Of a stretch of DNA of 64,000 nucleotides, positions 33,250-41,394 are shown in pieces. Origin of the DNA: an uncultured Eubacteriales bacterium (GTDB lineage Bacteria; Bacillota; Clostridia; Oscillospirales; UMGS1783); assembly GCA_934456365.1 (NCBI GenBank), contig CAKSHC010000005.1:62001-126000 (forward strand), read 5' to 3'. Position 1 is the stretch's first letter. Each line of letters begins with the position of its first letter. A model generated the notes under the pieces. The model was not told where the DNA came from. It saw nothing but the letters and a program-made list of their open reading frames with translations, and did not search any database. A program made the translations under genes and the position numbers.

Positions 33250-35217
33250 GTGCCTCAATCTCAATCCACCCGGCGCTCGTTTCTGATCAGCGCCCTGGCT
33301 ATGTTCCTGAGCTTCCTTTTGCTCATCGGCTCCACCTTCGCGTGGTTCACCGATTCGGCCTCCACCAGCGTCAACCGCATCGTCGCGGGCGAGCTGAAGA
33401 TCGATATCCAGAATGCCAAGGGCGAGTCTTTGAAAAACGGCGCCCTCAACTGGCAGAAAGCAGAAGGCCATGAAGAGGAAAAAATCCTCTGGGAGCCGAA
33501 CTGCACCTATTCCCTCGAGCCCTTCCGCATCGTCAACCTCGGCTCTCTCGCCCTGAAATTCCGCATCGAAGTCACCGGCTTCACGGGTGACAGCGACCTG
33601 CTCGACGTCATCTCCTTTGCCTATGAATCGGAAGGGGAGAGCTTCGACCTCTCCGCCGAGCGCACCCTGAAAAAAGGCGAGCAGACCGGCCTCATCACCA
33701 TGACCGGCCACATGGACAAAAACGCCGGCAACTACTACCAGGGCATGACCCTCGAAAGCATCGCCATCACCGTCTATGCCGCCCAGGCCCCCGTCGAGGC
33801 CGACAGCATTGACAACACCTACGACGAGCGCGCTCTCTATCCCGTCGTGGCCGCTGCTCCCATCGAGCTGGATGAAAACAATGCCCTCGTCAAGGATACC
33901 GTCATCACCTCCGGCGCCACCGCAGACGGCTCTCCCGCCGTCAAGGTCACCATCCCCGCCGGCACCCCGATGAAAGAAAACGCCACGATGGGCAAGATCT
34001 CCATCACGGAAGATGTCACCCCCGCCAACTTCCAGGTCGACATCACCCAGATGGATCCCAGAACGCTGGATATCCACATGGAAGGCCTCTCGGAGGAAAA
34101 CACTAACCTCATCCGCGTCGAGTTCTATCTTGAGCCCGGCCTGGAAATCGTCGAGTTTTACCACAACGGCCGGAAAATGGACCGCCGCACCGCCCTGAAA
34201 TGGCTCAGCAACGATCAGGACTTCTTCTACGATTCCGCCACCGGCAAGGTCACCATGCTCACCTCCAGCTTCTCGCCCTTCACCTATACCGCCGATAAGT
34301 TCCAGTGGCGCAATGCCGGCCGCTATGCCGCCGAATATTCCACCCCGGTCGATACCGGGAATAAGATTCTCACCATCGCCACCCCCGAAGAGCTCGCCCT
34401 CTTCGCCCATCAGATCACAAACGGGCAGATCAGCTACGCCGATTATACCATCCGCCTTGCCGCCGATATCGATCTGGGCGCCGGCTTCTGGACCAGCATC
34501 AACGCCGGCAGCCGCCTCAACCGCGCCACCATCGACGGCCAGGGCCATACCATCCGCAACCTCCTCGTGCGCAACTGCACCAATTCCTCCGGCTATGGCT
34601 TCGCCTTCATCGGCGACGCCGGCTCCTCCTCCCTCACCATCCGCAACCTCACCTTCGATTCCGCCAATGTCAAATACGCCAAATACGGCAGCTATATGGG
34701 CAATGTCGGCGGCGTCGTCCTCGGCTATGCCTACGGCACCACCGTCTTCGATAACGTCACCGTCCAGAATAGCCTTGTCGAAGGCTACGGCAAAATCGGC
34801 GCCCTCCTCGGCATGGGTGCCCAGCCCGGCATGAAGATCACCTTCCGCAACTGCACCTCGCAGAATAACGAGCTCAAAGCCGTCTACAACGTCGGCGGCC
34901 TCGCAGGCAATATCCAGCGCGGCCAGGGCGCGGACAACACCACCATCGAAAACGCCACCGTGAAGAACATCACCTTCACCGCCGACCCCCGTGAAACCTA
35001 CGCCGATGTCAACGGAACCGCCACCCTCAAGTCCAACGACCTCCCCTCCGGTGAGGACGTGGAAAAGGCCGCTTCCGGGAAATATTGGGTCTATGGCGGC
35101 TACCTCTGGGGCGGCTTCGCCGACTACTATGTTTCCTATGGCACAGCCTCCTACGATGCGCCCGTCACCGGCTCGGAAATGCTTCTTGCAAACTCCGAAC
35201 TTGTGATCAATCGCTGA
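33250..35217 (+). CDS. SipW-type signal, TasA-like exported protein with GLUG/beta-helix C-terminus (copy 2)
   Basis: A 655-residue paralogue of the preceding protein, starting at GTG 33250 after AAAAGGAGTGA. The signal ends GSTFAWFTDSAS and the TasA-like part (through VEADSIDNTYDERALYPVVA) is almost the same as in copy 1. The middle domain differs but also ends in an SFSPFTYTADK motif. The C-terminal 290 residues are different: IRLAADIDLGAGFWTSINAG, DGQGHTIRNLLVRNC and GGLAGNIQRGQG are typical of GLUG-type beta-helix repeats of surface proteins. No wall-anchor motif is seen. It has its own promoter and terminator. Confidence 0.85.
   Translation: MPQSQSTRRSFLISALAMFLSFLLLIGSTFAWFTDSASTSVNRIVAGELKIDIQNAKGESLKNGALNWQKAEGHEEEKILWEPNCTYSLEPFRIVNLGSLALKFRIEVTGFTGDSDLLDVISFAYESEGESFDLSAERTLKKGEQTGLITMTGHMDKNAGNYYQGMTLESIAITVYAAQAPVEADSIDNTYDERALYPVVAAAPIELDENNALVKDTVITSGATADGSPAVKVTIPAGTPMKENATMGKISITEDVTPANFQVDITQMDPRTLDIHMEGLSEENTNLIRVEFYLEPGLEIVEFYHNGRKMDRRTALKWLSNDQDFFYDSATGKVTMLTSSFSPFTYTADKFQWRNAGRYAAEYSTPVDTGNKILTIATPEELALFAHQITNGQISYADYTIRLAADIDLGAGFWTSINAGSRLNRATIDGQGHTIRNLLVRNCTNSSGYGFAFIGDAGSSSLTIRNLTFDSANVKYAKYGSYMGNVGGVVLGYAYGTTVFDNVTVQNSLVEGYGKIGALLGMGAQPGMKITFRNCTSQNNELKAVYNVGGLAGNIQRGQGADNTTIENATVKNITFTADPRETYADVNGTATLKSNDLPSGEDVEKAASGKYWVYGGYLWGGFADYYVSYGTASYDAPVTGSEMLLANSELVINR
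33328..33407 (+). repeat. Signal/TasA-start DNA repeat, copy 2
   Basis: Matches 31211-31290 at 77 of 80 positions by eye. Confidence 0.9.
33658..33825 (+). repeat. Second conserved DNA block, copy 2
   Basis: Partner of 31541-31708; most differences are at third codon positions. Confidence 0.85.
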
Positions 35218-35223
35218 AAAAGC

Positions 35224-35263
35224 GGACGCGCCGGAAATCCGGCGCGTCCCTTCCCGTATTTTT
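35224..35263 (+). terminator. Probable terminator after SipW-type gene 2
   Basis: GGACGCGCCGG (35224-35234), loop AAAT, CCGGCGCGTCC (35239-35249). The T-run (ATTTTT) comes 9 bases late, so efficiency is uncertain. Confidence 0.65.
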
Positions 35264-35295
35264 GCAGATTCGCAGGAAATTCCCTGGGTTTTTGC

Positions 35296-35324
35296 TTGCA
35301 TCCGCGCCTTTGCGGTGCTATAAT
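35296..35324 (+). promoter_or_regulatory. Promoter of SipW-type genes 3 and 4
   Basis: TTGCAT (35296-35301), 17-bp spacer, TGC-TATAAT (35316-35324): the same -35, spacing and extended -10 as for gene 2, but without the T-run. Confidence 0.8.
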
Positions 35325-35350
35325 CAATCCGTAAAAAAGGAGGAATTTTT

Positions 35351-37111
35351 ATGACAAAAGCAAAATCCTCAAAGCGCGCTCTCTTGCTGAGCGCCCTGGC
35401 CATGCTCGTGTGCCTCGCCCTCTTCGTCGGCTCCACCTTCGCGTGGTTCACCGATTCCGCCTCCACCGGCGTCAACAGCATCGTCGCCGGCAGGCTGGAG
35501 GTCTCCCTTCTCAATGCCGCCGACACCGCCCCGCTGGGCGACGAGCCCCTGCGCTGGGTCGCCGCGGATAACCGCGAAACCGAAATCCTCTGGGAACCGG
35601 GCTGCACCTATTCCCTCGAAGGCTTCCGCATCCAAAACAGCGCCAGCCTCGCCCTCAAGTATAAGATCGCCATCACCGGCCTCGTGGGCGATTCCGAGCT
35701 TCTCGATGTGCTTTCCTTCTCGGTCGAAGGCCTGACCGGCGCCGAATCTGCCGCCGCTCTCGATGGCTTTGTCGGAACCCTCCTTCCCGGAGAAACCACC
35801 GACCCCATCGTCATCACCGGCCATATGGATAAAAACGCCGGGAACCGCTATCAAGGTATGACCATTGAGGGGATCAACATCACTGTCTACGCCACCCAGG
35901 CTCCCGTCGAGGCCGACAGCATTGACAACAACTACGACGAGAACGCCGACGGAACCCCCGATACCCCCGATTGGAGCAATCATGTTACCGTCACCGCTCC
36001 CGTCGCGCAGGAAGGGGACACGGTGCTGACCGATAATCCCGATAACCCCACCATCACCGTCACCGTCCCGCAGGATTCGACCGGTGCCGAAAGCCTCACC
36101 CTTGTAAAAAAGCTGGTGGAAACCCCCGCTTCCTTCACTGCGGCGGCCGATGCCTCTCCGATCTGCTATGAGATCAGCCTCGTCGATCAGGACGGCAATG
36201 CCGTCACCGCGCAAAACGGCTTCTTCAAAATCGGGCTCCGGCTCCCGTCGGACATCGCGCTGACCGGCTTCTATCACCGGAACGAGGCGTTCACCAAAGT
36301 CACCTCGCTTTCTAAGCTGACGGCAGTGGATCAGTATTATTTCCATGCCTCCAAGGGCCTTCTCACCTTCACCACCGACGACTTCTCTCCCTTCACTGCC
36401 ACCTATCGCTTCGGCGGCGGCAAGGGCACAGCGGCTTCCCCCTATCGCATCACCTCCGCAAAGCAGCTGCGCGGGATGGAAAAGGTCGGCGGAACCTACC
36501 GTCTGGATGCCGACATCGTCCTGGACGATGAGCTCACCCTTTCGGGCAAAACCTGGACTCTCGACCTCAACGGTCATTCTCTTTCTCTCGCGTACGGCGA
36601 GGGCGTAAGGCCCGTCTTCTATGGAACCATCTCGCTGGGGATTAAAGGAAACCTGACGATCCGGGATTCCAGCGCCGATCAGACCGGTCAGGTCTTCGGT
36701 CCCGATCTCAATTCGAGCGAGTATGCCCCCTGCGCCGTCCGCTGCGTCGGCACCAATAAGCTCAATATCTACGGCGGCCGCTTCCTCAGTCGCGGCGAGG
36801 GCAATTCCTGCATCTTCCTCAGCACAGGGTATGGCCCCAGCCGCGCCGCCATCGTTCATATCTACGGAGGTCTTTTTGAGTCGGAATCTCCCTCCAACGG
36901 GACCTACTACGTGCTCAATCATCAGGATTCGAACACCACCGGCTGCAAGATCTACGTTCATGCCGGCACCTTCGTCAACTACAACCCGGGCGTGACCAAG
37001 GTGGATCCGGACAATGCCCGTACCGGCAAGATCCTTCTGGCCGACGGCAGCTCCACAGCCGCTCAGGAGCAGGAAAACGGCGATATCTGGTATATCGTTT
37101 CGGCAAAATAA
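35351..37111 (+). CDS. SipW-type signal, TasA-like exported protein with beta-helix C-terminus (copy 3)
   Basis: A 586-residue paralogue, ATG 35351 after AAAAAAGGAGG. It begins TKAKSSKRALLLSALAMLVC and runs through GSTFAWFTDSAS. The TasA-like domain is more diverged than in copies 1 and 2 (WEPGCTYSLEGFRIQNSASL) but again ends ITVYATQAPVEADSIDNNYD. The middle domain is close to that of copy 1 (DGNAVTAQNGFFKIGLRLPS, then FTTDDFSPFTATY). The C-terminus has hydrophobic-core repeats (TWTLDLNGHSLSL, GNLTIRDSSA, KLNIYGGRF, IVHIYGGLF, KIYVHAGTFVNYNPG) that predict a beta-helix. Gene 4 starts 12 bases later, so both share the promoter. Confidence 0.85.
   Translation: MTKAKSSKRALLLSALAMLVCLALFVGSTFAWFTDSASTGVNSIVAGRLEVSLLNAADTAPLGDEPLRWVAADNRETEILWEPGCTYSLEGFRIQNSASLALKYKIAITGLVGDSELLDVLSFSVEGLTGAESAAALDGFVGTLLPGETTDPIVITGHMDKNAGNRYQGMTIEGINITVYATQAPVEADSIDNNYDENADGTPDTPDWSNHVTVTAPVAQEGDTVLTDNPDNPTITVTVPQDSTGAESLTLVKKLVETPASFTAAADASPICYEISLVDQDGNAVTAQNGFFKIGLRLPSDIALTGFYHRNEAFTKVTSLSKLTAVDQYYFHASKGLLTFTTDDFSPFTATYRFGGGKGTAASPYRITSAKQLRGMEKVGGTYRLDADIVLDDELTLSGKTWTLDLNGHSLSLAYGEGVRPVFYGTISLGIKGNLTIRDSSADQTGQVFGPDLNSSEYAPCAVRCVGTNKLNIYGGRFLSRGEGNSCIFLSTGYGPSRAAIVHIYGGLFESESPSNGTYYVLNHQDSNTTGCKIYVHAGTFVNYNPGVTKVDPDNARTGKILLADGSSTAAQEQENGDIWYIVSAK
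35429..35508 (+). repeat. Signal/TasA-start DNA repeat, copy 3
   Basis: The first 50 or so bases are the same as copy 1; the end diverges (GCCGGCAGGCTGG instead of GCGGGCGAGCTGA). Confidence 0.8.
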
Positions 37112-37123
37112 AGGAGGCGCAAA

Positions 37124-38446
37124 ATGAGCAGTAAAAAAACAAGGCGCTCTCTTCTGACCAGCCTTTTGGCGCTGGCGCTCTGCCTCGTCCTCTTTGTCGG
37201 CTCCACCTTTGCGTGGTTCACCGATTCCGCCTCCACCAGCGTCAACCGCATCGTCGCGGGCGAGCTGAAGGTCGACCTTCTCCTCTATCGCAACGGAGCC
37301 TATTCCTCCATTAAGAACGAAGACGGCGCCCTCTTCGGCGGGAAAAATTCCCTCGTCGCGCAAAACGACCCGGCCGATACCCTCTGGGAGCCCGGGAAAA
37401 CTCAGATCGTCTTCCTCGCCGTGAAAAACCTCGGCAGCCTGGCGCTGAAATATCAGCTTCTGATCGACACGCAGGACCTCGGCCTGTGCGGCGCGCTTGA
37501 GTATGCCGTGATGACCGGAGCCGGCCCCGAAAACGTCAACGCCGCCGAAATGCGCTGGAGCGAATACGAAGAAGCCGCCGACCAAACCGGCTTTCTCCCC
37601 GCCGGGCGCACTCTGGCCGCCTCCGGCGACCTCTTTGAGGCCGACGAGAGCGATCGGATCGCCCTCATCCTCCACATGGATGAAAACGCCGGCAGCGCCT
37701 ATCAGGGGAAATCCGTCGAGCTGGATGTCTCGGTCGTCGCCACGCAGGCCGTCCATGAGGCCGACAGCATCAACAACAGCTACGACGAACGCGCCCTTTT
37801 CCCGGCCCTGACCGCCGCCTCGCTGAAAGAGGCTCTCGCCTCCGGCGGCGCCATCACGCTCGGGAAAAACATTAGCCTTCCCTTATCCGGTGAGGGCGAC
37901 GGCGTTGTTGAGCAGATGAACGTTTCGAAGGATACCACCCTCGATCTTTCCGGCAAAACGCTCGCGATCGATCTCGATTCCTTCGAGGGCGAGCTCTCCT
38001 ATGTCCCCACGATCATGACCGTCCACGGAGCCACCCTCACCGTCGAAGGCAACGGCGTCCTCAACGCCGAAGGCGGCTACAACACGGTCTATGGCATCAA
38101 CGTGATGGACGGCGGTAAGGTCATCATCAACAGCGGCACCTTCTATGGCGCCATGTCGGCCGTCCAGGTGCAAAATGGCGAGCTGGAAATCAACGGCGGC
38201 TTCTTCGATCTGGCCCCCACCATCAAGGCCGCCGCGCCCGTGTATGCGAAGTATCTCATCAATGCCATCGACCAGTCCTTCCGCGACGGCACGGCAAAGA
38301 TTCAGATCAAAGGCGGCACCTTTGTCAACTTCAACCCGGCCGACCATCCCGAAGCCGGAGAAACCACCTATGTGGCCGCCGGCTACCACGTTGTCTCCGA
38401 ACCTCAGTCCAACGGCGATACCTGGTATACCGTCGTGGCGGATTGA
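37124..38446 (+). CDS. SipW-type signal, TasA-like exported protein with short beta-helix (copy 4)
   Basis: The shortest member, 440 residues, ATG 37124 after AAAGGAGG. The signal again ends GSTFAWFTDSAS, and the TasA-like domain ends VVATQAVHEADSINNSYDER. The SFSPF middle domain of the other three is absent: the chain passes straight to a beta-helix (TTLDLSGKTLAID, LTVEGNGVLNAEGG, KVIINSGTFYGA, ELEINGGFFDLA, KIQIKGGTFVNFNP). Its last 60 residues resemble the end of copy 3 (GGTFVNFNP, DTWYTV). It is probably co-transcribed with gene 3; a terminator follows. Confidence 0.85.
   Translation: MSSKKTRRSLLTSLLALALCLVLFVGSTFAWFTDSASTSVNRIVAGELKVDLLLYRNGAYSSIKNEDGALFGGKNSLVAQNDPADTLWEPGKTQIVFLAVKNLGSLALKYQLLIDTQDLGLCGALEYAVMTGAGPENVNAAEMRWSEYEEAADQTGFLPAGRTLAASGDLFEADESDRIALILHMDENAGSAYQGKSVELDVSVVATQAVHEADSINNSYDERALFPALTAASLKEALASGGAITLGKNISLPLSGEGDGVVEQMNVSKDTTLDLSGKTLAIDLDSFEGELSYVPTIMTVHGATLTVEGNGVLNAEGGYNTVYGINVMDGGKVIINSGTFYGAMSAVQVQNGELEINGGFFDLAPTIKAAAPVYAKYLINAIDQSFRDGTAKIQIKGGTFVNFNPADHPEAGETTYVAAGYHVVSEPQSNGDTWYTVVAD
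37199..37278 (+). repeat. Signal/TasA-start DNA repeat, copy 4
   Basis: Close to copy 2, including the ACCAGCGTCAACCGCATCGT part; about five differences. Confidence 0.85.
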
Positions 38447-38461
38447 TCCAACCACCCAATC

Positions 38462-38500
38462 AAAACGGTGCAGCTCGTGCGAGCTGCGCCGTTTTCTTCG
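38462..38500 (+). terminator. Intrinsic terminator after SipW-type gene 4
   Basis: AAAACGGTGCAGCTCG (38462-38477), two-base loop, CGAGCTGCGCCGTTTT (38480-38495) with one G-U pair. Confidence 0.85.
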
Positions 38501-38554
38501 CTTTTCCAAAGGCGCGGCGAGCTCTTTTTTTGCAAGAAAAGCCGCGGCAAGGTC

Positions 38555-38592
38555 AAGAATCATTCTTGGAATGTACTCGCCATAAATATAGT
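38555..38592 (+). promoter_or_regulatory. Palindrome and weak promoter before the P-type ATPase
   Basis: AAGAAT-C-ATTCTT (38555-38567) is a perfect palindrome that overlaps TTGGAA (38566-38571); TATAGT lies at 38587-38592 with a short 15-bp spacer. A repressor site over a weak promoter is plausible. Confidence 0.4.
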
Positions 38593-38634
38593 GCGGGCAG
38601 AGTCTTGCCCGAATTCAGAGAAGGAGGCAGAGAA

Positions 38635-41325
38635 ATGCCGGATTACGATAAAGCGTCTGCCGAAGAAACGCTGTATGCGCTGCAAACCGGCCCAACGGGA
38701 TTAACCTCCCGGCAGGCGCAGGACCGTCAGGAAAAATACGGGATCAATCAATTAAAAAAAGCGGAAAAGCCGGGCTTTCTGAAACGCTTTTTTCTCCAGC
38801 TCAAGGATCCGATGCTGCTGATTTTACTGGCTGCCGCCGCCGTCAGCGCCCTGACCGGGATGCTCTCGGGGGAGAGCGAATGGGCGGAGACGATCATCAT
38901 TCTGGTCGTCGTCCTGCTCAACGCCCTCCTCGGCGTGATCCAGGAGCAAAAGGCCGAAGCGGCGATCGAGGCGCTGCAAAGCATGACGGCCGCCACCTGT
39001 AAGGTCCTGCGCGACGGGAAACCGGTCGTTCTGCCGTCTGCCGCCCTTGTCCCCGGCGACGTCGTTTTGCTGGAAGCCGGCGACGCCGTCCCGGCCGACG
39101 GGCGGATCCTGGAAAGCGCCTCCCTGAAAATCGAGGAAGCCGCCCTGACCGGCGAATCCGTGCCGGTCTGCAAAATTTCCGAAGCGCTCGGAGCCCCGCG
39201 GGAGCAGGCCGAGATCCCGCTCGGCGACCGGAAAAATATGTGCTATATGGGCTCCACCGTCGTCTACGGGCGCGGCAAAGCCGTCATCACCGCAACCGGG
39301 ATGGCCACCGAAATGGGCAAGATCGCCGGCGTGATCTCCGCCGCAAAAGAGGAGCAAACCCCCTTGCAGAAAAAGCTGGATGAGCTCGGCGGGCTTCTCT
39401 CCAAAATGGTGCTCGGGATCTGCGTGTTCATCTTCCTTTTCAACCTTTTCATGGCGCGGGGCGAACTGGCCGCAGGCGGCCATGCCCTTGAAGTCATCTT
39501 AAAAACCTTTATGGTGGCCGTGTCGCTCGCCGTCGCCGCCATCCCGGAGGGGCTGGCAACGGTCGTCACCGTTGTCCTCTCGATCGGGGTCACGAAAATG
39601 GCAAAGGAAAATGCCGTCATCCGCCGGCTGACCGCCGTGGAGACCCTTGGCTGCACCCAGGTCATCTGCTCCGATAAAACCGGTACCCTCACCCAAAATA
39701 AAATGACGGTCGTGGAGCATCTCGGAGAGAAAGCCCTTGTCGCCTCGGCCATGGCTCTGTGCTCAGACGCTTTCTTGAACAGCGAAAACAAAGCCGAAGG
39801 CGAGCCCACCGAATGCGCCCTGGTGAATTTCGCCTGTGACGCCGGCTTGAAGAAGCAGGAGATGGAAGCGCGGCTGCCGCGCGTGGGCGAGGCTCCCTTT
39901 GATTCCGGGCGGAAAATGATGTCCACCATCCACCGCGCCGAAAAAGACTTCGTGCAGTATACCAAAGGCGCTCCCGACGTCGTGATCGCCCGCTGCGCAA
40001 GTTATTTGGAAAACGGGAAAATCTTTCCCATGACCGATGAAAAACGGCAGGAGCTCATAAGCGCCAATAAAAACATGGCCGACCGGGCACTGCGCGTTTT
40101 GGCCGTCGCCCGGCGGGACTGGGAAGAAAAACCGGCGGAAACCACCCCGGAAGTTCTGGAGCAAAATCTCACCTTCCTCGGCCTTACAGGGATGATCGAC
40201 CCGGTGCGCCCGGAAGTCAAGGCCGCCATCGAGGAATGCCGCCAGGCGGGAATCTGCGCCGTGATGATTACCGGCGACCATAAAGATACCGCCGTCGCCA
40301 TCGCCAAAGAGCTGGGGATCATTCAGGACGCCTCCCAGGCCATCACCGGCGCCGAGCTGGACTCGCTTTCCGACGAGCAGCTTCTGCGAAAGGTTCGGGA
40401 AACGGGCGTCTACGCCCGGGTGCAGCCCGAGCATAAAACCCGGATCGTCAACGCCTGGAAATCCCTCGGCGCCGTAACCGCCATGACGGGCGACGGTGTC
40501 AACGACGCACCCTCCATAAAATCCGCCGATATCGGAATCGGAATGGGGATCACGGGAACCGACGTCACAAAGAATGTTGCCGATATGGTTTTGGCCGACG
40601 ATAATTTTGCCACGATCGTGCTCGCCGTCAAGGAAGGCCGCCGCATCTATGAGAATATCCGAAAAGCCATCCAGTTTCTGCTCGCTTCCAATATGAGCGA
40701 GGTTTTGGGCGTTTTTGCCGCAGCAATGCTGGGCTTTACCCTGTTGAATCCTGTGCATCTTCTGTTTATCAATCTGATCACGGATTGCTTCCCCGCGCTG
40801 GCGCTCGGTATGGAGAAAGCCGAGCCGAATATCATGAGCCGCCCGCCCCGGAGCGCCAAAGAGGGATTTTTCTCCGGCGGCCTGCTTGCGGATGTTCTCT
40901 ATCAGGGAATTCTGGTCAGCGCGCTGACGATCCTCTCCTATCTCATCGGCCATTTCTTTGAAAGTGGGGTCTTCTCGCTGCCCTCGGGCGCGTCCCGGCA
41001 TGGGATGACGATGGCGTTTCTCACCATGTCCATGTGCGAGATCTTCCATTCCTTCAACCTCCGTTCGCAAAGAAAATCCGTTTTCACCCTGCGGGGGCAG
41101 AATAAGGTTTTGTGGGCCGCCATGATCGGCTCGTTGATTTTGACAACCGCTTTGCTCGAGATCCCGTTTCTGGCCGATGCCTTCGGCTTCACCCCGGTCG
41201 GATGGGCGGAATACGGAATCGCCCTCGGCCTGGCCTTTTTGGTGATTCCCGTTGTGGAAGCGGTCAAGTTTTTCCAGAGAAAATGCGCAAAAAAGAAAGA
41301 AAAACCGGGCAAAGCGGCAAACTGA
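38635..41325 (+). CDS. Calcium-type cation P-type ATPase
   Basis: An 896-residue P2-type ATPase. ATG 38635 follows AAGGAGG; the longer frame to 38443 crosses the upstream terminator. Domains in order: N-terminal cation ATPase domain, actuator motif TGES, the helix-4 cation site AAIPEGLATVVT, phosphorylation site SDKTGTLT with Asp347, nucleotide domain with KGAPDVV, hinge GDGVNDAPS, and six C-terminal helices with NLITDCFPALALG. These match bacterial SERCA/PMCA-like Ca2+ pumps (YloB, LMCA1), though Mg2+ or other cations cannot be excluded. Monocistronic by context. Confidence 0.93.
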   Translation: MPDYDKASAEETLYALQTGPTGLTSRQAQDRQEKYGINQLKKAEKPGFLKRFFLQLKDPMLLILLAAAAVSALTGMLSGESEWAETIIILVVVLLNALLGVIQEQKAEAAIEALQSMTAATCKVLRDGKPVVLPSAALVPGDVVLLEAGDAVPADGRILESASLKIEEAALTGESVPVCKISEALGAPREQAEIPLGDRKNMCYMGSTVVYGRGKAVITATGMATEMGKIAGVISAAKEEQTPLQKKLDELGGLLSKMVLGICVFIFLFNLFMARGELAAGGHALEVILKTFMVAVSLAVAAIPEGLATVVTVVLSIGVTKMAKENAVIRRLTAVETLGCTQVICSDKTGTLTQNKMTVVEHLGEKALVASAMALCSDAFLNSENKAEGEPTECALVNFACDAGLKKQEMEARLPRVGEAPFDSGRKMMSTIHRAEKDFVQYTKGAPDVVIARCASYLENGKIFPMTDEKRQELISANKNMADRALRVLAVARRDWEEKPAETTPEVLEQNLTFLGLTGMIDPVRPEVKAAIEECRQAGICAVMITGDHKDTAVAIAKELGIIQDASQAITGAELDSLSDEQLLRKVRETGVYARVQPEHKTRIVNAWKSLGAVTAMTGDGVNDAPSIKSADIGIGMGITGTDVTKNVADMVLADDNFATIVLAVKEGRRIYENIRKAIQFLLASNMSEVLGVFAAAMLGFTLLNPVHLLFINLITDCFPALALGMEKAEPNIMSRPPRSAKEGFFSGGLLADVLYQGILVSALTILSYLIGHFFESGVFSLPSGASRHGMTMAFLTMSMCEIFHSFNLRSQRKSVFTLRGQNKVLWAAMIGSLILTTALLEIPFLADAFGFTPVGWAEYGIALGLAFLVIPVVEAVKFFQRKCAKKKEKPGKAAN

Positions 41326-41335
41326 GATCTTTTTC

Positions 41336-41364
41336 TTGCCCGGGGCGCGCCTTTGCGGTATGAT
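41336..41364 (+). promoter_or_regulatory. Promoter of trmO
   Basis: TTGCCC (41336-41341), 17-bp spacer, TATGAT (41359-41364). Confidence 0.65.
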
Positions 41365-41394
41365 ATAGAAAAAGCCCAAAAGGAGAGCTCCTGC

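Noticed and set aside
33055..35607. An 850-codon open frame on the minus strand under SipW-type gene 2
   Set aside because: Antisense shadow of a protein with strong family motifs; it crosses the gene 2 terminator and promoter and its product is Gly/Asp/Ala-rich without recognisable domains.
32221..38400. Repeated codon strings in the beta-helix regions as a CRISPR array
   Set aside because: The repeats are irregular, in frame and coding; there are no uniform spacers and no cas genes.
30693..38500. tRNA-Gln as an integration site for the SipW-type cluster
   Set aside because: No integrase is present and I found no second copy of the tRNA 3' end at the far side. The only match, TTCGAATC near 33191, is 8 bp and likely chance.
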